Below the pieces are notes generated by a model. It saw only the letters and a program-made list of their open reading frames with translations. It made no database searches and was not told the origin of the DNA. From Petrolisthes cinctipes (lineage: Eukaryota; Arthropoda; Malacostraca; Decapoda; Porcellanidae), in the NCBI GenBank assembly GCA_033782935.1, contig JAWQEG010000630.1:2760501-2824500 (forward strand): 64,000 nt of DNA, read 5' to 3'. The position numbers and the translations under genes were made by a program. This document shows, in pieces, positions 51,801 through 63,400 of this stretch (its first letter is position 1; each line of letters begins with the position of its first letter).

Positions 51801-54800
51801 AGGTGCCCAAAGTCAGTATGTGTATGCATCTTCTGTACCCGTTTATTTCCCAAATTCAGGCTCAAAACTCCCGAAAATTCGATATTTTTTGGTCCCAGAA
51901 GAGAACTGTACATGCCTACTCAGTGCTAGAATATATTGAAGATATAGGCCCAAAACATGCTAAAAATCGATATTTTAGGTGCCCAAATTCGATATGTACA
52001 TTCATCTTCTGTACCCGTTTATATCTCAAATTCAGGCTCAAAATACCCGAAAATTCGATATTTTTGGGTCCCAGAAGCGATCTGTACATGCCTACTCAGT
52101 GCTAGAATATTTTCAAAATATAGGCTCAAAACATGCTAAAAATCGATATTTTAGGTGTCCAAAGTCGATATGTGCATGCATCTTCTGTACCCGTTTATAT
52201 CTAAAATTCAGGCTCAAAACACCCGAAAATTCGATATTTTTGGTTCTCAGAAGCGATCTGTACATGCCTACTCCGTGTTAGAGTATTTTCAAAATACAGG
52301 CGCAAAACATGCTGGAAATTAATATTTTTGGTGCCCAAAGTCAATATGTGTATTCATCTTCTGTACCCGTTTATATCCCAAATTCAGGTTCAAAACACTT
52401 AAAAGTTCGATATTTTTGGGTCCCAGAAGCGATCTATATATGCCTACTCAGTGCTAGAATATTTTCAAGATATACGCTCAAAACATGCTAAAAATCGATA
52501 TTTTAGGTGCCCAAAGTCGATATTTGCATGCATCTTCTGTACCCGTTTATATCTCAAATTCAGACTTAAAACACACAAAAATTCGATATCTTTGTGTCCC
52601 AGAAGCGATCTGTAGATGCCTACTCCGTGTTAGAGTATTTTCAAAATACAGGCCCAAAACATGCTCAAAATCGATATTATAGGTGCCCAAAGTCGATATG
52701 TGCATGCATCTTCTTTACCCGTTTATATCCCAAATTCAGGTTCAAAACACTAAAATTCGATATTTTTGGGTCCCAGAAGCGATCTGTACATGCCTACTCC
52801 GTGTTAGAGTATTTTCAAAATGTAGGCCCAAAACATGCTGAAAATCAATATTTTAGGTGCCCAAAGTCGATATGTGCATGCATCTTCTGTACCCGTTTAT
52901 ATCTCAAATTCAGGTTCAGAACACCCGAAAATTCGATATTTTTGGGTCCCAGAAGCGATCTGTACAAGCCTACTCGGTGTTAGATTATTTTCAATATACA
53001 GCCACAACACATGCTGAAAATCGATATTTTAGGAGCCCAAAGTCAATATGTGTATGCATCTTCTGTACCCGTTTATATCTCAAATTCAGGCTCAAAACAC
53101 CCGAAAATTCGATATTTTTTGGTCCCAAAAGAGAACTGTACATGCCTACTCAGTGCTAGAATATATTGAAGATATGGGCCCAAAACATGCTAAAAATCGA
53201 TATTTTAGGTGCCCAAAGTCGATATGTACATTCATCTTCTGTACCCGTTTATATCTCAAATTCAGGCTCAAAATACCCGAAAATTCGATATTTTTGGGTC
53301 CCAGAAGCGATCTGTACATGCCTACTCAGTGCTAGAATGTTTTCGAAATATAGGCTCAAAACATGCTAAAAATCGATATTTTAGATGTCCAAAGTCGATA
53401 TGTGCATGCATCTTCTGTACCCGTTTATATCTCAAATTCAGGCTCAAAACACCCGAAAATTCGATATTTTTGGGTCCCAGAAGCGATCTGTACATGCCTA
53501 CTCCTTGCTAGAATGTTTTAAAGATACAGACCCAAAACATAATCAAAATCGATATTTTAGGTGCAAAAAGTCGATATGTGCATGCATCTTCAGTACCCGT
53601 TTATTTCTCAAATTCAGGCTCAAAACACCCGAAAATTCAATATTTTTGGGTCCCTAAAGCGATGTGTACATGCCTACTCAGTACTAGAATGTTTTCAAGA
53701 TACAGACCCAAAACATGCTAAAAATCGATATTTAATGTGTCTAAAGTCAATATGTGCATGCATCTTCTGTACCCGTTTATATCTCAAATTCAGGCTCAAA
53801 ACACCCGAAAATTCGATATTTTTGGGTCCCAGAAGCGATCTGTACATGCCTACTCCGTGTTAGAGTATTTTCAATATACAGGCCCAAAACATGCTAAAAA
53901 TCGATATTTTAGGTGCACAAACACGATATGTGCATGCATCTTCTGTACCCGTTTATATCTCAAATTCAGGCTCAAAACACCCGAAAATTCGATATTTTTG
54001 GGTCGCAGAAGCGTACTGTACATGCCTACTCCGTGTTAGAGTATTTTCACAAAACATGCTCAAAATCGATATTTTGGGTGCCCAAAGTCGATATGTGCAT
54101 GCATCTTCTGTACCCGTTTACATCCCAAATTCAGGTTTAAAACACTCGAATATTCGATATTTTTGGGTCACAGAAGCGACCTGTACATGCCTACTCCTTG
54201 CTAGAATGTTTTCAAGATACAGACCCAAACCATAATCAAAATCGATATTTTAGGTGCAAAAAGTCGATATATGCATGCATCTTCCGTACCCGTTTATATC
54301 TCAAATTCAGGCTCAAAACACCCCAAAATTCGATATTTTTGGGTCCCAGAAGCGATCTGTACATGCCTACTCCGTGTTAGAGTATTTTCAAAATACAGGC
54401 CCAAAACATGCTGAAAATCTATATTTTAGGTGCACAAAGTCAATATGTGTATGCATCTTCTGTATCTGTTTATATCCCAAATTCAGGCTCAAAACACCCT
54501 AAAATTCTACATTTTTGGGTCCCAGAAGTGATCTGTACATGCCTACTCAGTGCTAGAATGTTTTCAAAATATACGCCCAAAACATGCTAAAAATCGATAT
54601 TTTAGGTGCCCAAAGTCGATATGTCAATGCATCTTCTGTACCCGTTTATATCTCAAATTCAGGCTCAAAACACACGAAAATTCGATATTTTTGTGTCCCA
54701 GAAGCGATCTGTACATGCCTACTCCGTGTTAGAGTATTTTTAAAATACAAACTCAAAATATGCTCCAAATCGATATTTTGGGTGCCCAAAGTCAATATGT

Positions 54801-55315
54801 GCATGCATCTTCTTTACCCGTTTATATCCCAAATTCAGGTTCAAAACACTCTAAAATTCGATATTTTTGGGTTCCAGATGCGATCTGTACATGCCTACTC
54901 AGTGCTAGAATATTTTCAAAATGTAGGCCCAAAACTTGCTAAAAATCGATATTATGGGTGCCCAAAGTCGATATGTGCATGCATCTTCTGTACCCGTTTA
55001 TATCTCAAAATCAGGCTCAAAACTCCCGAAAATTCGATATTTTTTGGTCCCAGAAGCGATCTGTACATGCCTACTCCGTGTTAGAGTATTTTCAATATAC
55101 AGGCCCAAAACATGCTGAAAATCGATATTTTAGTTGCCCAAAGTCAATATGTGTATGCATCTTCTGTACCCGTTTATATCCCAAATTAAGGCTCAAAACA
55201 CCCGAAAATTCGATATTTTTGGGTCCCAGAAGCGATCTGTACATGCCTACTCAGTGCTAGAATATTTTCAAGATATGGGCCCAAAACAGGGTAAAAATTG
55301 ATATTTTAAGTGCCT
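48842..55315 (+). repeat. Mosaic block of earlier segments
   Basis: About 37 monomers assembled from segments seen elsewhere: 48.5-51.4 kb follows 22.1-25.0 kb (offset 26,382, then 26,383 after a 1-bp gain near 50,998); 51.7-53.5 kb follows 20.2-22.1 kb (offsets 31,487, 31,311, 31,309); 53.56-54.0 kb follows 25.9-26.4 kb (offset 27,624); 54.4-55.3 kb follows 38.2-39.1 kb (offset 16,180). A 2-bp loss near 52,750 (ACACTAAAATTCG for ACACTCTAAAATTCG) and the 11-bp deletion at 54,049/54,050 fall here. Confidence 0.82.
54050..54060 (+). other. 11-bp deletion (site 2, shared with 25.38 kb)
   Basis: TATTTTCA is followed directly by CAAAACATGCTC, as at 25,381. The downstream 200 bp match that site (offset 28,669), but the upstream monomer does not: here it ends GCGTACTGTACATG and CCGTGTTAGAG, while at 25.3 kb it ends GAGAACTGTACATG and CAGTGTTAGAG. 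The deletion is thus shared by descent, with a later exchange just upstream in one copy. Confidence 0.83.
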
Positions 55316-58300
55316 AAAGTCGATATGTGCATGCATCTTCTGTACCCGTTTATATCTCAAATTCAGGCTCAATACACCCTAAAATTCGATATTTTTGGGT
55401 CCTAGAAGCGATCTGTACATGCCTACTCCGTGTTAGAGTATTTTCAAAATACAGGCCCAAAACATGCTGAAAATCGATATTTTAGGTGCCCAAAGTCAAT
55501 ATGTGTATGCATCTTCTGTATCCGTTTATATCCCAAATTTAGGCTCGAAACACCCGAAAATTCGATATTTTTGGGTCCCAGAAGCGATCTGTACATGCCT
55601 ACTCCTTGCTAGAATGTTTTCAAGATACAGACCCAAAACATAATCAAAATCGATATTTTAGGTGCAAAAAGTCGATATGTTCATGGATCTTCAGTACCCG
55701 TTTATATCTCAAATTCAGTCTCAAAAAACCCGAAAATTCAACATTTTTGGGTCCCAGAAGCGATCTGTACATGCCTACTCAGTGCTAGAATGTTTTCAAA
55801 ATATAGGCTCAAAACATGCTAAAAATCGATATTTAATGTGTCCAAAGTCGATATGTGCATGCATCTTCTGTACCCGTTTATGTCTCAAATTCAAGCTTAA
55901 AACACCCGAAAATTCGATATTTTTGGGTCCCAGAAGCGATGTGTACATGCTTACTCAGTGCTATATTTTTTTCAATGTATGGGCCCAAATCATTCTAAAA
56001 ATCGATATTTTAGGTGCCCAAAGTCGATATGTGCATGCATCTTCTGTACACGTTTATATCTCAAATTCAGGCTCAAAACACCCGAAAATTCGATATTTTT
56101 GGGTCCCAGAAGCGATCTGTACATGCCTACTCCGTGTTAGAGTATTTTCAAAAATACAGACCCAAAACATGCTGAAAATCGATATTTTAGGTGCCCAAAG
56201 TCGATATGTGCATGCATCTTCTGCACCCGTTTATATCTCAAATTCAGGCTCAAAACAACCGAAAATTCGATATTTTTTGGTCCCAGAAGCGATCTGTACA
56301 TGCCTACTCAGTGCTAGAATATATTGAAGATATGGGCCCAAAACATGCTAAAAATCGACATTTTAGGTGCCCAAAGTCGATATGTGCATTCATTTTCTAT
56401 ACCCGTTTATATCTCAAATTCAGACTCAAAACACCCGAAAATTCGATATTTTTGTGTCCCAGAAGCGTACTGTACATGTCTACTCCGTGTTAGAGTATTT
56501 TCACAATACAGGCCCAAACCATGCTAAAAATCGATATTTTAAGTGCAAAAAGTCGATATGTGCATGCATCTTCTGTACCCGTTTATATCTCAAATTCAGG
56601 CTCAAAACACCCGAAAATTAAATTTGTTCGGGTCGATAAAGCGATGTGTACATGCCTACTCAGTGCTAGAATGTTTTCAAGATACAGACCCAAAACATGC
56701 TAAAAATCGATATTTAATGTGTCCAAAGTCAATATGTGCATGCATCTTCTGTACCCGTTTATATCTCAAATTCAGGCTCAAAACACCCGAAAATTCGATA
56801 TTTTTGGGTCCCAAAAGCGATCTATATATGCCTACTCAGTGCTAGAATATTTTCAAGATATACGCCCAAAACATGCTAAAAATCGATATTTTAGGTGCCC
56901 AAAGTCGATATGTGCATGCATCTTCTGTACACGTTTATATCTCAAATTCAGGCTTAAAACACACAAAAATTCGATATCTTTGTGTCCCAGATGCGATCTG
57001 TACATGCCTACTCCGTGTTAGAGTATTTTCAAAATACAGGCCCAAAACATGCTCAAAATCGATATTTTAGGTGCCCAAAGTCGATATGTGCATGCATCTT
57101 CTTTACCCGTTTATATCCCAAATTCAGGTTCAAAACACTCTAAAATTCGATATTTTTGGGTTCCAGAAGCGATCTGTACATGCCTACTCAGTGCTAGAAT
57201 ATTTTCAAAATGTAGGCTCAAAAACCTGCAAAAAATCGATATTTTGGGTGTCCAAAGTCGATATGTGCATGTATCTTCTGTACCCATTTATATCTCAAAT
57301 TCAGGCTCAAAACTCCCGAAAATTCGATATTTTTGGGTCCCAAAAGCGATCTGTACATGCCTTATCCGTGTTAGAGTATTTTCACAATACAGGCCCAAAA
57401 CATGCTAAAAATCGATATTATAATAGCCCAAAGTCGATATGTGCATGCATCTTCTGTACCCGTTTATATCTCAAATTCATGCTCAAAACTCCCGAAAATT
57501 CGATATTTTTGGGTCCCAGAAGCGATCTGTACATGCCTACTCAGTGCTAGAATATTTTCAAGATATGGGCCCAAAACAGGGTAAAAATCGATATTTTAAG
57601 TGCCTAAAGTCGATATGTGCATGCATCTTCTGTACCCGTTTATATCTCAAATTCAGGCTCAATACTCCCGAAAATTCGATATTTTTGGGTCCTTGAAGCG
57701 ATCTGTACATGCCTACTCCGTGTTAGAGTATTTTCAATATACAGGCCCAAAACATGCTAAAAATCGATATTATAGGTGCCCAAAGTCAATATGTGTATTC
57801 ATCTTCTATATCCGTTTATATCCCAAATTCAGGTTAAAAACACTCTAAAATTCGATATTTTTGTGTACCAGAAGCGATCTGTACATGCCTACTCAGTGCT
57901 AGAATATTTTCAAAATGTAGGCCCAAAACATGCTAAAAATCGATATTTTGGGTACCCAAAGTCGATATGTGCATGCATCTTCTGTACCCGTTTATATCTC
58001 AAATTCAGGCTCAAAACACCCGAAAATTCGATATTTTTGGGTCCCAGAAGCGATCTGTACATGCCTACTCTGTGTTAGAATATGTTTAAAATACAGGCCA
58101 AAAACATGCTGAAAATCAATATTTTAGGTGCCCAAAGTCGATATGTGAATGCATCTTCTGTACCCGTTTGTATCTCAAATTCAGGCTCAAAACACCCGAA
58201 AATTCGATATTTTTGTGTCCCAGAAGCGATCTGTACATGCCTACTCCGTGTTATAGTATTTTCAAAATACAAACTAAAAATATGCTCAAAATCGATATTT

Positions 58301-60420
58301 TGGGTGCCCAAAGTCAATATGTGCATCCATCTTCTTTACCCGTTTATATCCCAAATTCAGGTTAAAAACACTCTAAAATTCGATATTTTTGGGTTCCAGA
58401 AGCGATCTGTACATGCCTACTCAGTGCTGGAATATTTTCAAAATGTAGGCCCAAAACATGCTAAAAATCGATATTTTGGGTGCCCAAAGTCGATATGTGC
58501 ATGCATCTTCTGTACCCGTTTATATCTCAAATTCAGGCTCAAAACACCCGAAAATTCGATATTTTTGGTTCCCAGAAGCGATCTGTACATGCCTACTCCG
58601 TGATAGAGTATTTTCAAAATACAGGTCTAAAACATGCTCAAAATCGATATTTTGGATGCCCAAAGTCGATATGTGCATGCATCTTCTGTCCCCGTTTACA
58701 TCCCAAATTCAGGTTTAAAACACTCGAAAAACAATTCTTTTGGGGTCACAGAAGCGATCTGTACATGCCTACTCCTTGCTAGAATGTTTTCAAGATACAG
58801 TCCCAAAACATAATCAAAATCGATATTTTAGGTGCAAAAAGTCGATATGTGCATGCATCTTCAGTACCCGTTTATATCTCAAATTCAGGCTCAAAACACC
58901 CGAAAATTCAACATTTTTGGGTCCCAGAAGCGATGTGTACATGCCTACCCAGTGCTAGAATGTTTTCAAAATATAGGCTCAAAACATGCTAAAAATCGAC
59001 ATTTAATGTGTCCAAAGTCGATATGTGCATGCATCTTCTGTACCCGTTTATATCCCAAATTAAGGCTCAAAACACCCGAAAATTCGATATTTTTGTGTCC
59101 CAGAAGCGATCTGTACATGCCTACTCAGTGCTAGAATATTTTCAAGATATGGGCCCAAGACAGGGTAAAAATCGATATTTTAAGTGCCTAAAGTCGATAT
59201 GTGCATGCATCTTCTGTACCCGTTTATATCTCAAATTCAGGCTCAATACACCCGAAAATTCGATATTTTTGGGTCCTTGAAGCGATCTGTACATGCCTAC
59301 TCCGTGTTAGAGTATTTTCAATATACAGGCCCAAAACATGCTAAAAATCGATATTATAGGTGCCCAAAGTCGATATGTGCATGCATCTTCTGTACCCGTT
59401 TATATCTCAAATTCAGGCTCAAAACACCCGAAAATTCGATATTTTTGGGTCCCAGAAGCGATCTGTACATGCCTACTCTGTGTTAGAATATGTTTAAAAT
59501 ACAGGCCCAAAACATGCTGAAAATCAATATTTTAGGTGCCCAAAGTCAATATGTGTATGCATCTTCTGTACCCGTTTATTTCCCAAATTCAGGCTCAAAA
59601 CACCCTAAAATTCGATATTTTTGGGTCCCAGAAGCGATCTGTACATGCCTACTCCGTGTTAGAGTATTTTCAATATACAGGCCCAAAACATGATTAAAAT
59701 CGAAATTTTAAGTGCCCAAAGTTAATATGTGTATGCATCTTCTGTACCCGTTTATTTCCCAAATTCAGGCTTAAAACACTCGAAAATTCGATATTTTTAT
59801 GTCACAGAAGCGATCTGTACATGCCTACTCCGTGATAAAGTATTTTCAAAATGCAGGCCCAAAACATGCTCAAAATCGATATTTTGGGTGCCCAAAGTCG
59901 ATATGTCCATGCATCTTCTGTACCCGTTTACATCCCAAATTCAGTTTAAAACACTCGAAAATTCGATATTTTTGGGTCACAGAAGCGATCTGTACATGCC
60001 TACTCCTTGCTAGAATGTTTTAAAGATACAGACCCAAAACATAATCAAAATCGATATTTTAGGTGCAAAAAGTCGATATGTACATGCATCTTCAGTACCC
60101 GTTTATATCTCAAATTCAGGCTCAAAACACCCGAAAATTCAATATTTTTGGGTCCCTAAAGCGATGTGTACATGCCTACTCAGTGCTAGAATGTTTTCAA
60201 AATATAGGCTCAAAACATGCTAAAAATCGATATTTAATGTGTCCAAAGTCAATATGTGCATGCATCTTCAGTACCCGTTTATATCTCAAATTCAGGCTCA
60301 AAACACCCGAAAATTCGATATTTTTGGGTCCCAGAAGCGTACTGTACATGCCTACTCCGTGTTAGAGTATTTTCACAATACAGGCCCAAAACATGCTGAA
60401 AATCAATATTTTGGGTGCCC
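55316..60420 (+). repeat. 5,105-bp HOR (29-mer), copy 1
   Basis: A complete unit of 29 x 176 plus 1 bp. It contains two 1-bp gains (near 56,150 and 57,215) and a 1-bp loss near 59,944 (TTCAGTTTAAAAC for TTCAGGTTTAAAAC). Its first 2.8 kb are related to the 3,335-bp unit. The match with copy 2 starts after a T/C difference at 55,315/60,420. Confidence 0.9.
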
Positions 60421-63400
60421 AAAGTCGATATGTGCATGCATCTTCTGTACCCGTTTATATCTCAAATTCAGGCTCAATACACCCTAAAATTCGATATTTT
60501 TGGGTCCTAGAAGCGATCTGTACATGCCTACTCCGTGTTAGAGTATTTTCAAAATACAGGCCCAAAACATGCTGAAAATCGATATTTTAGGTGCCCAAAG
60601 TCAATATGTGTATGCATCTTCTCTATCCGTTTATATCCCAAATTTAGGCTCGAAACACCCGAAAATTCGATATTTTTGGGTCCCAGAAGCGATCTGTACA
60701 TGCCTACTCCTTGCTAGAATGTTTTCAAGATACAGACCCAAAACATAATCAAAATCGATATTTTAGGTGCAAAAAGTCGATATGTTCATGGATCTTCAGT
60801 ACCCGTTTATATCTCAAATTCAGTCTCAAAAAACCCGAAAATTCAACATTTTTGGGTCCCAGAAGCGATCTGTACATGCCTACTCAGTGCTAGAATGTTT
60901 TCAAAATATAGGCTCAAAACATGCTAAAAATCGATATTTAATGTGTCCAAAGTCGATATGTGCATGCATCTTCTGTACCCGTTTATGTCTCAAATTCAAG
61001 CTTAAAACACCCGAAAATTCGATATTTTTGGGTCCCAGAAGCGATGTGTACATGCTTACTCAGTGCTATATTTTTTTCAATGAATGGGCCCAAATCATTC
61101 TAAAAATCGATATTTTAGGTGCCCAAAGTCGATATGTGCATGCATCTTCTGTACACGTTTATATCTCAAATTCAGGCTCAAAACACCCGAAAATTCGATA
61201 TTTTTGTGTCCCAGAAGCGATCTGTACATGCCTACTCCGTGTTAGAGTATTTTCAAAAATACAGACCCAAAACATGCTGAAAATCGATATTTTAGGTGCC
61301 CAAAGTCGATATGTGCATGCATCTTCTGTACCCGTTTATATCTCAAATTCAGGCTCAAAACACCCGAAAATTCGATATTTTTGGGTCCCAGAAGCGATCT
61401 GTACATGCCTACTCAGTGCTAGAATATATTGAAGATATGGGCCCAAAACATGCTAAAAATCGACATTTTAGGTGCCCAAAGTCGATATGTGCATTCATTT
61501 TCTATACCCGTTTATATCTCAAATTCAGACTCAAAACACCCGAAAATTCGATATTTTTGGGTCCCAGAAGCGTACTGTACATGTCTACTCCGTGTTAGAG
61601 TATTTTCACAATACAGGCCCAAACCATGCTAAAAATCGATATTTTAAGTGCAAAAAGTCGATATGTGCATGCATCTTCTGTACCCGTTTATATCTCAAAT
61701 TCAGGCTCAAAACACCCGAAAATTAAATTTGTTCGGGTCGATAAAGCGATGTGTACATGCCTACTCAGTGCTAGAATGTTTTCAAGATACAGACCCAAAA
61801 CATGCTAAAAATCGATATTTAATGTGTCCAAAGTCAATATGTGCATGCATCTTCTGTACCCGTTTATATCTCAAATTCAGGCTCAAAACACCCGAAAATT
61901 CGATATTTTTGGGTCCCAAAAGCGATCTATATATGCCTACTCAGTGCTAGAATATTTTCAAGATATACGCCCAAAACATGCTAAAAATCGATATTTTAGG
62001 TGCCCAAAGTCGATATGTGCATGCATCTTCTGTACACGTTTATATCTCAAATTCAGGCTTAAAACACACAAAAATTCGATATCTTTGTGTCCCAGATGCG
62101 ATCTGTACATGCCTACTCCGTGTTAGAGTATTTTCAAAATACAGGCCCAAAACATGCTCAAAATCGATATTTTAGGTGCCCAAAGTCGATATGTGCATGC
62201 ATCTTCTTTACCCGTTTATATCCCAAATTCATGTTCAAAACACTCTAAAATTCGATATTTTTGGGTTCCAGAAGCGATCTGTACATGCCTACTCAGTGCT
62301 AGAATATTTTCAAAATGTAGGCTCAAAAACCTGCAAAAAATCGATATTTTGGGTGTCCAAAGTCGATATGTGCATGTATCTTCTGTACCCATTTATATCT
62401 CAAATTCAGGCTCAAAACTCCCGAAAATTCGATATTTTTGGTTCCCAAAAGCGATCTGTACATGCCTTATCCGTGTTAGAGTATTTTCACAATACAGGCC
62501 CAAAACATGCTAAAAATCGATATTATAGGAGCCCAAAGTCGATATGTGCATGCATCTTCTGTACCCGTTTATATCTCAAATTCATGCTCAAAACTCCCGA
62601 AAATTCGATATTTTTGGGTCCCAGAAGCGATCTGTACATGCCTACTCAGTGCTAGAATATTTTCAAGATATGGGCCCAAAACAGGGTAAAAATCGATATT
62701 TTAAGTGCCTAAAGTCGATATGTGCATTCATCTTCTGTACCCGTTTATATCTCAAATTCAGGCTCAATACTCCCGAAAATTCGATATTTTTGGGTCCTTG
62801 AAGCGATCTGTACATGCCTACTCCGTGTTAGAGTATTTTCAATATACAGGCCCAAAACATGCTAAAAATCGATATTATAGGTGCCCAAAGTCAATATGTG
62901 TATTCATCTTCTATATCCGTTTATATCCCAAATTCAGGTTAAAAACACTCTAAAATTCGATATTTTTGTGTACCAGAAGCGATCTGTACATGCCTACTCA
63001 GTGCTAGAATATTTTCAAAATGTAGGCCCAAAACATGCTAAAAATCGATATTTTGGGTACCCAAAGTCGATATGTGCATGCATCTTCTGTACCCGTTTAT
63101 ATCTCAAATTCAGGCTCAAAACACCCGAAAATTCGATATTTTTGGGTCCCAGAAGCGATCTGTACATGCCTACTCTGTGTTAGAATATGTTTAAAATACA
63201 GGCCAAAAACATGCTGAAAATCAATATTTTAGGTGCCCAAAGTCGATATGTGAATGCATCTTCTGTACCCGTTTGTATCTCAAATTCAGGCTCAAAAAAC
63301 CCGAAAATTCGATATTTTTGTGTCCCAGAAGCGATCTGTACATGCCTACTCCGTGTTATAGTATTTTCAAAATACAAACTAAAAATATGCTCAAAATCGA

